A program made the position numbers and the translations under genes. From Paraspadella gotoi (lineage: Eukaryota > Chaetognatha): a DNA stretch of 64,000 bases. Location of the stretch: assembly GCA_051294375.1 (NCBI GenBank), contig CM119265.1, positions 10,174,684 to 10,238,683 on the forward strand, in the 5' to 3' direction. This document shows, piece after piece, positions 32,974 through 47,400 of the stretch (the first letter of the stretch is position 1; each line of letters begins with the position of its first letter). The notes under the pieces were generated by a model that was given only the letters and a program-made list of their open reading frames with translations, had not been told where the DNA came from and searched no databases.

Positions 32974-35900
32974 GACACCTACAAGAGGCGTGAGGTCTGC
33001 CGTAAGCATCCTAGAGGACCTGTAAAACCCTGTTTTTAACCAGTGTTTTGGTAAGGAAGCACTTTTAGCGCCTAAACTCTAAATTATAGCCAAGAACCCG
33101 AAATCCTTCTTGACTCACCCGAGCATATCTCTAAATCGAGTCGCGCGAAGGACATGACGTCTTCTTTGCTAGTCGGCGCCGGAACGATCACTTCCCGCGT
33201 CACATTTCGGCATCCGGCGTACTTGACCGTCAACGAACGCCGTCCCGGCAAAAGAAGACGCCAATATTCGCCGAAAGAGTTTGTCTTGGATTTGTGGTCC
33301 TCGCGTCCGACGACCATGACCTTGAGAAAGGTAGGGTAAGGAGCGGGTGAGTTTTTTTGAAGATGAAGGAAGATAGAAAAGAATGATATCGTTACGATAA
33401 TGATAACTCTATCCAATCGGAATGGATCTAACCTAAACTATTCAATTCAGAATCAAAACTTACGACTTTCGACTTACGCCCGGTCTTTCTAGAACTTCTA
33501 GAACCTTCCTCTCTCCTCTGATTCGGACCAGTCCACTTTTATTTTTTTTATTTTCGTCTTCTACACAATTTAATTATATATATACGTATATACAGGGTAG
33601 TGAATAAAAACTTAGAAAATCCGTATCACTTCATTCTTTTTTTATTTTGTTACGCATCACGTGCGTTATAATAAAATAAGTTTGAGCAAACAGCAAAAAG
33701 GATCTGCCTACGATCATTAGCGGTAATTAATTAATACAAACTATATAAACTAAATTAACTAAAATAACAATTTAATTAATAAATTAATTAATTTGATCCG
33801 AAATGTTTGTTTTTAGGTCTTTTTCGTCACTGACTACGACAAAAGCAACGACGATGATGGCGACGACGACAATAATGCCGATAAAGATTGACTTGTTTGA
33901 TTGATTAATTGATTATATAATTAATTTTTTTAGAAACAAATTGATTTATTGAATAATTAATAAATTGATTAATTGGCTGATTAATTAATTATTTATTTAT
34001 TAATTAAACTCATTTCCACTCAAACGATTTCATTGAAACTTGATTTCCAGCTTAATCACATACTTTCCTACCCACATACAAAATTTAAAAGTCAATCGCC
34101 CCTTCCACTTATGAGTAATTGGCATTCAAATAGTGAAACATTTTTTTTTTCCATTTAAACTCACACTTTCCTACCCACACACAAAATTTCATTCCAATCC
34201 ATCCATCCAATCACGAGTAATTGGATTTCAAGGGAATTTGATATGGATAATATCAAACCACTACAGTGCGAACTTCAGAAGAAAAAAATAATTTTTTACA
34301 TCTTAAAATTGCTTTTAGTAATCAAGGATAAAAATAACTTTTCAAATTGTTACAGCTTAATGGCCAGAGGATAATAAAGATAACATATCCCAGTAAATAT
34401 TTCTAAATTGAGTTCTTCATTTGCTCTCTTTAAAATTTTTCTTTTAGCATAGAAAGGATCTATCAGCAGGTTTGGGTTTTGGGTATGCTACAATTGTTGC
34501 TTGCAGCACCCTTATAAATAGCTCTAATCGACTGAGCTTTAGTGCACGGTTTCCCGACCTAGAATACTAGTTATCCCTATTCTTAATAACCTTCTTAATA
34601 ACATAACATACTGCTAGGGAATGTAACATATTTTAGGAGTGGTATTAAGCTAAAATCCGTCGAGTCGCAAATTCAACCAACGTTGCATTCTTCTCTGTAC
34701 CATGGCGCATTGTGTAATCAACTAATCATGAAAAAATTAAAACCTGTTTCAGAAAGAGAAAACACCAGTGATTATTTTGAGATATTATAAAATAAAATTC
34801 AATAATTATTTGCCATTGAAATCTACTGGTAAATTCTATTCTAAGTTTTGATTCACTACCCTGTATAATGTATATATTAAAGAATTAAGCGAAAATGTTT
34901 ATTTTGTTAACTTACAACGAATTTGTTTTTATTTGAAAATAATATTAATATAAGAGCCGACCTCGTTCTTAGAGATCAATGGAGATTTTCGTTCAAATCT
35001 GCCTACCAAACAATATAAACGTTCCTGGGAAAAATTCCGGTAAGAAATTGATGGAAAAACACTTGATTCCGATCCTGTTGTGTCTGAAGGGCTCACATTT
35101 TTTTCTGTTATCAAATCATCAACATCTTGATATCAAACAAGCCAGAACAAATAGACTGCTTCTGGACGGAAATATTTTCTATCTTTGATTTTATGTAGAA
35201 ATGAAAGGGATTTTTTTCCTTGAAAAAGATATAAACGTGACTGAGATATGTTCCTTTTCAACAAATGACGTTCAATTTTGGAATCCTTTGGCAAAGTGTC
35301 TGAAAGGATCTCAAAATTTTTCTTCATATACGATCATGGGAAAGTGAATTAGTCCATTTTTATAAAAATTTCTATTTAAAGTAAAAGTAAAAGAGGAGCT
35401 AACGATCGAAATTCTAAGAGTTTTCAACAGGGAGTCAGATTCGGGAAAAATCTTCTATGGGGAAAATCTTCCAAAGAAGGGGTGGATTTTCTAAAGATTT
35501 TGGTTAATATTATGGTGGACTAAAATCCACCAACCGTTCATCTGCGGCCATTGGTGCCAGAGGCAAGTCATTCGCCTCTCAACCCAAAGGTCCGGGGTTC
35601 TAGCCCAGTAGCCGCCTAGCAGTTAAGTGGGACGGGGCGCTTAACCCGCCTGTAACACGGTGTTACAGCCTGATCCGAAGCTCAGGGACTGCTTATATTG
35701 AACGGTTCTGTCAATAAACATATAACAATAATTACCGTCTTTTCATTTGTGAGCCCGACTTCCGAACATAACAGCAACAACAACACTTTCAGGCGACATG
35801 CCTTAACCTGGCAATGCACTTTCCGCCAACAACTCATCAGGCGACATGCCTCAACTTGGTGACGCACTTTCCACCAACAACAATTCACTGAACAGACGCA

Positions 35901-37010
35901 ACAGACTTCTCTCTATGGGAGGGGGGATGTATGGTGGACTAAAATCCATCAACCGTTCATCAGCGGCCATTGGTGCCGGAGGCAAGTCATTCGCCTCCCA
36001 ACGCAAAGGTCCGGGGTTCTAGCCCGGTGGCCGCCTAGCAGTTAAGAGGGACAGGGTGCTTAACCCGCCTGTAACACGGTGTTACAGCCTGATCCAAAGC
36101 TCAGGGACTGCTTATATTGAACGATTCTGTCACTAACATATAACAATAATTACCGTCACTTCAATATTTTCAATATTTATGGTCGGATTTTTTTGAAACT
36201 TAATATTAACAATATTGCCATCATTATACCTTGGCCGGTATAAGAATATATTACAAAAACCTCTTGCGTGGTTCGTCAGAGCTTAGTCCTAATTAATATT
36301 ATAATAATCTAATATTATCAATTATAAAATCAAAATTAATCAAAAAGAATTCAAATCGAATCAAATCAAATAACCCTAACCTCCGCTCCCGATAGTGCCT
36401 TCTTGGTCAATCCGTCAGTGACAATGCCTTTGACGCCAAGGAATCCTTTGAACAAAAAGCTTTTCATGGAATTGAAGTGATTCTTGAAGATTTTGTCTAT
36501 GCGACTGTAGTCTTTCGGAAAGGAATCTCCAGACATGCCAATGTCCAACTCGAAGGTCCCGGCGCGGGCGTAAGTCCAGTCCTAGGGATTATGGATAATA
36601 GCGCGCCATTTCGGCCTTCTTTTCCCAAAGTGCCCCATTTTTGAAAAAAATTTATCACCCAATCTTTAATATCTCGCCTGACAGGGCAAAGCCCGTCTTG
36701 GCGATATAAAGCGACATAAAGCTTCTTTGACGTCGTCGTCGGCGTCACGCTTTTTTGCAATCATGGCTATTGAAAGTGTGACATCAATATGGAGTTGAAA
36801 TTTTATATATTGCTTCTAATCATCAAGATCTTTAAAATTGTCATGTTTCATATCAATATTCGTATTTGTTTATGTTTTATTTACAAAACAAAAACATTTT
36901 AATTATATGTCGGTTTCTCTATCTCTTTCTTTTAATTATATGTCGCTCTCTCTCTATTTTTCTCCGTCACTGCTTCTGATTTGTCTAAAAACGATTTCCG
37001 GCTTCCAGCT

Positions 37011-37044
<34 letters not shown>

Positions 37045-38113
37045 GACTCTATAATTCACTTTGTCGGTCCGTCGGTCCACCCCCTCAATCTTGTCGGGCA
37101 TTCATTCACATCATGTCAGAACATCGAATTATAATAAGTTATGCAAAAAAAAACGATGTCCGTCCGTTCGTCCGTCTGTCCATCCCACCTTAGCAAAAAT
37201 CTCCAATAACTCGTAATTGGGTGGTTGGATTGGAATGAAGTGTGTGATGAAGCTGGAAATAAAGTTTCGATGGAATCGTGCGAGTGGAAATGAGTTTAAA
37301 TGGAAAAAACATAAGTCACATTTACTTGAATCTTTATTATTTATTATTACTAATTAATGTTTTAATTAATTAATTAATTAATGTGAAAAAATGATGCAAT
37401 TTAAAAAATGATGCAAGTTGAAAAAATGATGCAAGTTGAAAAAAATGATGTGAGTAGAAAAAATGATGCGAGTTAAAAAAATTTTAAAAAATATTATGAT
37501 TTATCATCTAATTAGCTGATTACCGCTTAATTATCAAAGGCAGATCCGACATTGTTTGCTCAAACTTGTTAATATATATATTGTTGGCTCACCAATGTAG
37601 AAAACGATGACGCCAGCAGTTGACCATCCATTCTCCCTTTTTTTTCATTTTTATTTTCGCATTACAGTAGGGGGGGAACCCGAGTCCTTTGGGTTTGGAG
37701 AAACTCGCGCTACCTCCTGCGCCATAGGTACATTGTCTGGGTATTTGGACGAGTAAAGGGGCTGTTGAGATTCTCTTTCTCTCTCTCTGCAGCGGCTATC
37801 CAGCGGCTGTCCAGCGGCTGTCAGGTTTCTCTCTCTCTCTCTTTTAATTATATGTCGCTCTATCTCTCTCTTTCTTTTTTCTTCTGAATAGGGGTAGCTC
37901 CTCTCAATGGGGTGAGTCAAAAATTTAGTATGAGAACATGCTCAAACGAAAAATCATACATTTTTAAGTATACTTTCAATGTAAAAAAAAATTTTTATAT
38001 TTATTTTTTAATATTTATTTATAGAAAGGAAAAGAGTTCGACCCTATTCAGATTCGTCTAAAAACGAGTTCAGCTCTGCAGCGGCGGTCCAGCGGCTGTC
38101 CAGCTTCTCTCTA

Positions 38114-38146
<33 letters not shown>

Positions 38147-38399
38147 GTCTCTGATTATTTTTTTCCTACTAAAAACTTTTATTATCGCCATTTATTCCGC
38201 GTTTTTTTCTCAGTACAAAATCCCAAATTTACATCCAAGGTTTTCGTGGATTTATTTTACAGCTCCGATATTTAGTCTGTCTCTCACTCTCTATCTCACT
38301 CATACACGCGTTTGTTCGTTATCTCTATTTTGGATCGCTTTAACTTCTTTGTGACGTCGTCGTCGTCGTTGTCTGCGTCGGCGTCACGTTTTTTCTCTT

Positions 38400-38445
<46 letters not shown>

Positions 38446-41400
38446 ACTCATAAACCATTTGTTTTATTTACGATGAACGATTCATCGTATCAATGAATGA
38501 CTATCATCGCATCAATGAATAATTATCATCATATCATTGAATGACTATCATCGCATCAATCATTTGGTTATCATCGCATTAATCATTTGGTTATCATCGC
38601 ATCAATTATTGGTTATTAGTTATCATCGCGTCAATTTTTTGTCTTTCTTTTTTTATTTCTTTATTTCCTTCTCTCGTCAGGCGAGATCCTATTCTTTTAA
38701 GATTTTTAGTTGGATCTGCTTATCAACAGATCCCGACTCTATAATTCACTTTGTCGGTCCGTCGGTCCGCCCCCTCAATATTGTCTGTCTGTTCGTCCGT
38801 CCCACCTTAAGAAAAAAACCAATTACTCGTGATTGGATGGACGGATTTGAATGAAATTTTGTGTGTGATTGAGCTGGATATGAAGTTTCGATGGAATTGT
38901 CCGAGTGGAAATGAGTTTAAATGGAAAAAACAAAAAACTTGTTTCACTATTGATTATGCTTCTTTTTCCTTTTATATTAAATGTAAATGCAAGATGTATT
39001 AATTAATCAAATAATTAATTAGTTAATTAATCAATTAGTCAATTAATTAATTAATAATTATTTTAATCAGTCAATCAATCAAGTCGGCATTATTCTCATC
39101 GTCGTCATTGCTTCTGTCGTGGTTAGTAGAGCGTAGTGAAAGTTACGTATGAAAATTCTAAAAGTCGATTGTGAACAACATACCATCAGTGAACATTAAT
39201 TTTTGCAGTAGGCTATATTTATATATAGTACTATACTTATAAAATCAAAAATTTTCAAAATAGGCTTTTCTTAATTTTGATTACAGATTTGAATTCCTCG
39301 TCAAAAGTTGATAAAAGAAAATATAACTCATTTTCAAAAATTCTTTCATTAAGTGGGTTAAAAATTTAAAAAACTATATTTAATATAAAAATAATTAATT
39401 TTCAGCTTAAAATATAGCTTTTTCTCATTTTTGACCCAATTAAAGAAGGAATATTTCAAAAAGAGTTATATTTCTTTTTATCAACTTTTTATGAGGAATC
39501 CAAATCTGCAAAAAATCTTAGAAAAAACTGTTTTGAAATTTTAACATTTATTGGATTAGTACTATGTATGAATATGGCCTTATGCGTAGATTGTAAAATT
39601 TATTATAATTTTTTTTTATACATAAATGTTCAGTAGTATAATGTTGTTCGTTCCTCACTTTTAGACTTTTAATTAAAGTTAAATTTAGAAATTTTACTAC
39701 GCTTTAGTGGTTAGTGACGAAAAGACCTAAAAACAAACATTTGGGATCATGGTTGCCTCAGATGAATTTTTTAGTCGGTTCTGCTTAGAGTAGATCCCGA
39801 CTCTATAATCCACTTTGTCGGTCCGACCCTCAATCTTGTCAGGCATTCACTTATATCATGTCAGAACATCGAATTATGATAAATTATGCAAAAAAATGAT
39901 GTCCGTCTGTCCGTCCGTCCAATCCCCCTTAGAAAAAAACTCCTATTACTCGTGATTGGATGGATGGATTGGAATGAAATTTTGTGTGTGGGTAGGGAAG
40001 TGTGTTATTGAGCTGGATTTGAAGTTTCCATGAAATCGTGCGATTGGAAATGAGTTTAAATGGAAAAAACAAAAAACCTGTTTCACTAATTGATTATGCT
40101 TCCTTTTCTTTTTATATTAAATGTAAATGCATGATGTATTAATTAATCAAATAATTAATCAGTTAATTAATCAATTTATTAAAAAATCAATTTATTATTC
40201 AATAAATCAATTTATTTATCAATTATTAATTATTTAATCAATCAATCAATTAAGTATGTCAATCGTTAACAGCATTATTGTCGTCGTCACCATCGTTGTT
40301 GTCGTTTTTGTCTGTGATGAAAAAACCTAAAAACAAACATTTCGGATCAATATAAATAATTAATTGCCTAATTAATTTATTAACTTTAATTAATTAATGA
40401 ATTAATTTATAAACTAATAATAAATTAATTAATTACCGCTAATGATCGTTGGCATATCCGACATTGTTTGCTCCAACTCGTTTAATAGATTGTGTTGTTA
40501 TTACAACTCTTTACATGTTTATTAAAGAGCTGAACCTCCCTGTAGTTCCCACATTAAACTTCCTTCCCCGTGTGCAGTGTGCACTGTGCAGTGTGCACCC
40601 ATTTCGCTTTAACCCCCCCTGTCCCCCCCATTCCCCAACCAGCCCAACCATCATCGTGCCCCGCACGAGCATAGCCTGCGCCCCGTTCGCGATTGGGATT
40701 TCGTAACTGGGTTTCTCGAGTTTGTACATGGCGTAGGTCATCGCTAAATATCGAAAGACGTCGTCATCTGGAGTTCGCGAGTATCGAATCTCGGCATTAT
40801 CTGCGAAGAAGTTAAAGTTTGACATACCTATAGCTCGCATAATTTCTTTTAAACGTCATGCCTGATAAATATTTTCCCTTCCAATCTTGTTTTTTAAATC
40901 TTCAAATGTCTCCCTAAAATTCGATTCTTGAAACATCATTCCTTGAATATTATCTTTAAAAAAATCCTAATTCATTACTCGTTAGTCATCTTTCAATAAT
41001 CTTGGATCAGAAACAAAATTAGAAAAAAATAAAACAAAAAAAAAAGAAATGTTCAAGAATTCTAAATTTATTCATTAAAAGTAAGTTTTTTTTCCTTCTT
41101 GAAACTTAAATCCATAGAATTTTATCCTTTAAATGTCCTCTTAAAATGCTATTCTTGAAACACATCTTTTAAACATCATGCCTTCTCTGTTTTAGATAAA
41201 ACAAATTATAAGGAAAAAAGGACTTGTAGTAGAAGTAGCCCAACTCAATGGGGCGAGTAAAAAATTTAGAGTGAGTACATGCTCAAACGAAAATTTATAC
41301 ATTATTTATGTATACTTTCAATGGACAAAACATTTCTTTTATGGCTCTATACACTAATAAATATTTTTTTAATATTTATTTATAGATATGAAAGGCCAAT

Positions 41401-44400
41401 ATTATTTTTTGAATTTTTAAATTTTAACACAAGATTCAGATTAGCTCATAAAAATTTGTCTACACAAAGTATAATTTTTTAAAAAATATTTTATGATAAG
41501 TGAGTCAAAAATTTAAAAAACCATAAAAAATTATCATCATCATCATCTTTCGATAATTTTATCAGTTTTTTTTATATTTTTACTTATGAAACGTAAGAAT
41601 TTTTAAAAGCTGTAGTTTTAGAGAAAAGTTTGAAATGAATTCAACAACGATTTATTTGAAACAATAGCAGACATGTTTCGGCTCTTGTTCAACCAAAACG
41701 AAACGAAAGGATTATAATGTCTAAAAAGCTGTAGTTATATTTCTTGTTTAACTTTTTATGGTCTATCAGAATCCAACAAAAAATTTTAAGATTTTTAAAA
41801 AACATTTTTTTCTCTATATAGTAATATGATATTTTTAATTAGGCTAGTACCCTCAGAAGAAAGCAATAATAGATTATTTTAACGCTGTATACATTATAAT
41901 TTAAATGTTATCGGCTATGGTAGCGGTAGCCGACCAAATTTAAATTTTAATTGGAACAGCATTAAACGAATCCATTATTGGTATTAGTTATTATGTTAAA
42001 ATATTTTTTTACAAAAATGTTCCGAACCATGAGTAATTCGTTAATTAAAATTATTATATTACTATATAATGTCAATTTTTTTTATATTTTAAGTTTTTTT
42101 AATTGCTCAAATTTGACCCACTTATCATCAAAATATGGAAAAAAGAATTATACTTTGTGTAGATAACGTTTCATAAGCTATCTGAATCTGCTTTTAAAAA
42201 GAAAAAATTCCCAAAAAAATTTTTGACATTTTTTATCTATAAATAAATATTAAAAAAATAATTACTAGTGCTTCTAGCCATTTTATAAAATTTTGGTCCA
42301 TTGAAAATTTTCTCAGAAATTTATGAAATTTCCTTTGGGAAGGTTCCCAAATCAAACTTCTGACCCACCCCATTGACAAAGTTTGGCCCTAGCTATGGCT
42401 ACTTGTAGAAAACAAAAATAAAAAATATTCAAACCTCATTCTTCAACAATATTACATTAACTAAATATATTAACCCAATATAAAATTCATCCATTAATTT
42501 AATAAATAAGCTATCTTGTCCCTGACATTGGACACCAGACAATGGACAGGCTTTCGTAGTTTCAGGCACCCATCATACAAGATAATAACATAGCAGGTCC
42601 CTGCAAGCTTTCAACCAAGACTCTCCCACAGTCTTGTTTATTCACACCCAGTATATCTAGCTTCCCTATCAATAAAGTTGTATAATATTTCAAAGAATGT
42701 TTATATTTTAAGAAAAGACCACTCCCTTAATAGGAGCTGACGTCGTTCTTAGAGATCGAGGAAGATATTTTCAATGGAGATTTTTGTTCAAATCTGACTA
42801 CCAAACAATATAAACGTTCCTGGGAAAAATTCCGGTAAAAAATCGATGTAAAACACTTGATTCCGATCCTGTTGTATCTGAAGGGCTCGCATTTTTTTTC
42901 TCTTGTCAAATAATCAACATCTTGATATCAAACAAGCCAGAACAAATAGACTGCTTCTGGACAAAAAATTTTTTTATCTCTGATTTTATATAGAAATGAA
43001 AGTGATTTTTTTTCCTTAAAAACGATATAAACAAATGACGTCCAATTTTGGAATCCTTTGGTAAAGTGTCTGAAGAGCTCTCAAAATTTTTCTTTACATT
43101 TTATTTGGTTATTTTGATATGATACGATCATGGGAAAGTGAATTAGTCCATTTTGGTGAAATTTTTATTTAAAGTAAAAATAAAAGAGGAGCTAACAATC
43201 GGAATTCTAAGAGTTTTCAACCGGGAGTCAGATTCGGGAAAAATGTTCTATGGTGAAAATCTTCCAAAGGAGGGATTTTCCGAAGATTTTGGTTAATATT
43301 TTCTATATTTATGGTCGGATTTTTTTGAAACTTAATATTAACAATATTGCCATCATTCTACCTTGGCCGGTATAACAATATATTAAAAAAAACCTCTGGC
43401 TTTGTTCGTCAGAGCTTAGTCCTACCCTTAATATTATCCTTCAACTGACATTTTATAAATTTCATCCATCTAATTTTATTCTTTAAATGTTGGGCTTTTA
43501 TTTCAGCCTTTAATTTTCTCTAGGGGGCTCAAATGGTGAAAAAAGATTTTTCTCGGTAGAGGGTCTGGGTCTCACCGGGGCGCGAATTATAAGGATAGAG
43601 TACGTTATCTTCGTAGGCTGAGAAATCACACGAGATAACGAATCGCTTCGCCATCGTCCAATCCATGATGGCCTTCGTCTCTGGTTCCGGTTTCTGGGTC
43701 TTTCGAGAGTTAAGCACTTCTGGGAAATTTGTATTGAGTGTCTGAAATAACAATTAATTTACTTTTTCTGAGTTTTTATCTCGCCAGATGAGATTAAGTC
43801 TGTTTTGGCGTGATTTAGGATAGTCTCAGCTTCTTTGTGACGTCGTCGTCGGCGACACGCTTTTTTCTTATATAATTTTGACTGGGGCTTAAATTTTTTT
43901 ACAAATATAAACTACTACGAATTATGATGGATTTTTATAAAAGTGTGCAATCATAGTAAGTTAAAAATTTACAGGATAGTGAATCAAAACTTAGAAAAAG
44001 CCGACATATTTATTTTTTTTTATTGTAAACAAACTAATTGATAAAACGAAATAATTTTAATACTGCTAACTTCATAACATCAAACTGCAACAATTTATTC
44101 AATGTGGCCACCCTCACAATGAATCACTGCCTCGATACGGTGTCGAAATGCTGCACAACTTTTCTGGATGAAGACATTAGAAAGATTGTCCCACTGTTCA
44201 GAGATGGCTTTTTTGAGGTCATCGATATTGCGGTGGGAGGTCTTGCAGGCTGCCCCCTCCAAAACGCCTCATACAGCATAATCGAGCGGATTCAAATCGG
44301 GGCTCGAGGAGGGTCAAAGGTCTTTGGGCCAAAAATCCGCAAAGTTGCTGCAGCAAAACTGTTGAATTCTCTTCGACGTATGGCACGGTGCGCCATCTTG

Positions 44401-47400
44401 GGTCCATACATAATTTCCCTGGGGTAAAGTCTCTTCAACCACGGCAAGACATGGAACCTCAGAACAGTGTAATATGCTGCAGCATCGACTTTCTGACCAG
44501 TAGCAAAAAAGTAAGGGGCCATCTTATTTCCATCCGAGGCTATGACCCCCAGCATCATCACTTGAGCCGGATGTTTGGTATGAGAGGTCCCCTTGACATC
44601 AGCTGTTGTTTCTGCCAGGTATCGATCATTACGTCTATTAAGTACAGCATCTACAGTAAAAATCTTTTCATCACTGAAAATTTTCACGATGTCCCCATGA
44701 TGCTTCAAGTAATTGAGAATTTTGACAGACCTCTCGAGCCGACGCTGCTTCATGGCTTCGGTGAGGAGATGCCTAGGGGTTCTAGTGTATGATTTTAAGC
44801 GGAGATCTTTGAGGGCGTTCTTGATGGTTTTTGGGTCCACCTCAAAGTCAACTGCAAGGGTATTTATCGACGTTGTGGGGTCTGCTACAATTCTTGCCTT
44901 CAGGGCATCCAGAAATGCTGCATTTCGCTTCTTGTTGTGTCCACCGCTTCCTCCTTTCCGCTGCATCACTTTGGCATCTTTGGCCGCCTTCCAAATGTTG
45001 TAGATCGTGGCCAAGGAGACTCCAACAACTTCGCAAATGGATTTTGGGTGAATTCCGGCGCGAAGCAAATCCAACACTCATTGTCTTTTGCTTTGCTGAC
45101 TCTCGGGATCCATTCAAAGAAGAAAAAAAAATACATCAGCGTAAAGAGAAGACAATAAGGATTATTTTTGTTGGTAAAAAAATTATTTTAATCATCATTC
45201 TTATATCAAAATTTCCTAGTTAAAACTATTCTAAGTTTTGATTCACTACCCTGTAGATCTTCGTAATGGTCATGTTTAATATAGAATCAAGTATTTTTTA
45301 TTTGAATTTTTTTTTTCATTATGATATACTGCAATATGCAAATTACTTTCTATAATATGCATATTCGTATATAGAACACTATATTCTAATTTGCATATTG
45401 CAGTAAATCATATTGAAAAAAAAATTTAAATAAAAAATAATACTTGAATCAATGTGAGACATGTGATTTTAAAAGATCTTTTTGATGAGAAGCTATATCT
45501 AAATTTTAATATAAATAAAAATATAAACTTTTACAACTTCCAATTAACAAAAATTGTAACAATTTCCAATTGTAAGCAATTGTAACATTTTTTGTCTTTT
45601 TTTCTTTAAATTATATATATATTTCTTTTTCTTTTGTCAGGCGTTGCTTCTTCTGATTCATCTTAAAAAGAGTTCAGCTCTGCAGCGGTTAGACTTTTTT
45701 TTTTCTTTCTTTCTCCCTTTCTTTCTTTCATAAATATTTGGTTATCATTACATCAGTGAATGATTATCATTGCATCAATTAATGACTATCATCACATCAA
45801 ATAATGACTATTATCACATCAGTGTATGCCTATTATCGCGTCTATGAATGATTATTATCACATCAATGAATGCTTATCAACGCATCAATGAATGATTATC
45901 ATCACATCAATGAATGACTATCATCATATCAGTGAGTAACTATCATCGCATCATAGTCCAGGTTAAACCACTCTCCTATTCTAGCTTGCCACTTCTCTTA
46001 AGTAGCCATTACAATAATAATAAATAATTTCTATCTTTTTTTTGCAGGTTTATGGTTTTACTACCAAATAATGTAACTAGTTATCAAGTTTTATTAGTAA
46101 GGCAGTGAGGCAGTTGAAATGTGTATCCATTTTTTTGTTTTATATTGATTCAAGTATTTTTTGTTTTGAATTTCCACTGCATTATGATTTACTGTAATAT
46201 GTAAATTAGAATATAGTACTTACTGCAATATCAAATTAGTTTATAGTATACTAAGGTTCTAATTTGAATATTGCAGTAAATAATGAAGTGGAAATTCAAC
46301 AAAAAATACTTGAATCAATATGAAACATGTGATTTTAAGAGTTCTTGATTATGATGATGTTAATTAATATAAATAAAAATACACATTTTAACAACTTCCA
46401 ATTAAAAAAATTATAACAATTTCTAATTTTAAACAATTGTAACATTTTTTTTTTGTCTTTCTTTTATTTCTTTAAATTATATCTGTTTTTCTTTTTGTCA
46501 GGCGCTGCCTCTTCTGATTCATCTAAAAACAAGTACAGATCGGCAGCGGCTGGACTTCTCTTTTTGTTCCAAATTTTTCCATTAATTTTCTTTGATAGCC
46601 GTTGGTTCAGCTTGACTGTGAAGCTACATTGTTCCTGTCACAAAAATATTTTATCCGTGATCTTCAACCCAGCTTTTCCACGAAGCAAAGGCTTAGTCGC
46701 TGCTTGGAACTTGGTCGGCCTTGTAAGGCGACAAACCTTACCAAGATCCGTTCGCCTTGTCGCGCGGCTTATCCCGGATTCTTGGCTACAAGCTCAACAG
46801 AAGATCCAGCTTTAAGAAGTTGGAGGGGCCGGGCCTAGCTAGCCCTCCCCCTCGTGTGGCACGACTCCATCGTTCTATTTGCAAGTCCGCCTCTTCATTT
46901 AGCACGGTGCTCACACTAGCTCCCCAAATCCGCGGTACAATCACCCTCTAACACAAACTTGTGAAGATTTTTTTAATCTGAAAGATTTTTTCTGTAGTAA
47001 AAACCTAAATCATTTATATATCCATATTTTTAGTCGGATCTGCTTATCAGCAGATCCCGACTCTATAATTCACGACTCTATAATTCACTTTGTCGGTCCG
47101 TCGGTCCGCCCCCTCAATATTGAGTGGAAATGAGTTTAAATGGAAAAAAACAAAAAACCTGTTTCACTAATTGATTATGCTTCTTTTTTCTTTTATATTA
47201 AATGTAAATGAAGGATGTATTATTAAATCAAATAATTAATCAGTTAATTAATCAATTAGTAAATTAATTAATCAATAATTAATTAATTAGTCAATCAATC
47301 CGTCCTTCCGTCCATCTTAGCAAAAAGCTCCAATAACTCGTGATTAGCTGGTTGGATTGGAATGAAATTTTGTGTGTGGGTAGGACAGTGTGAGATGAAG

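Noticed and set aside
44038-45223. Plus-strand open frames across the mariner
   Set aside because: They are antisense shadows of the transposase gene.
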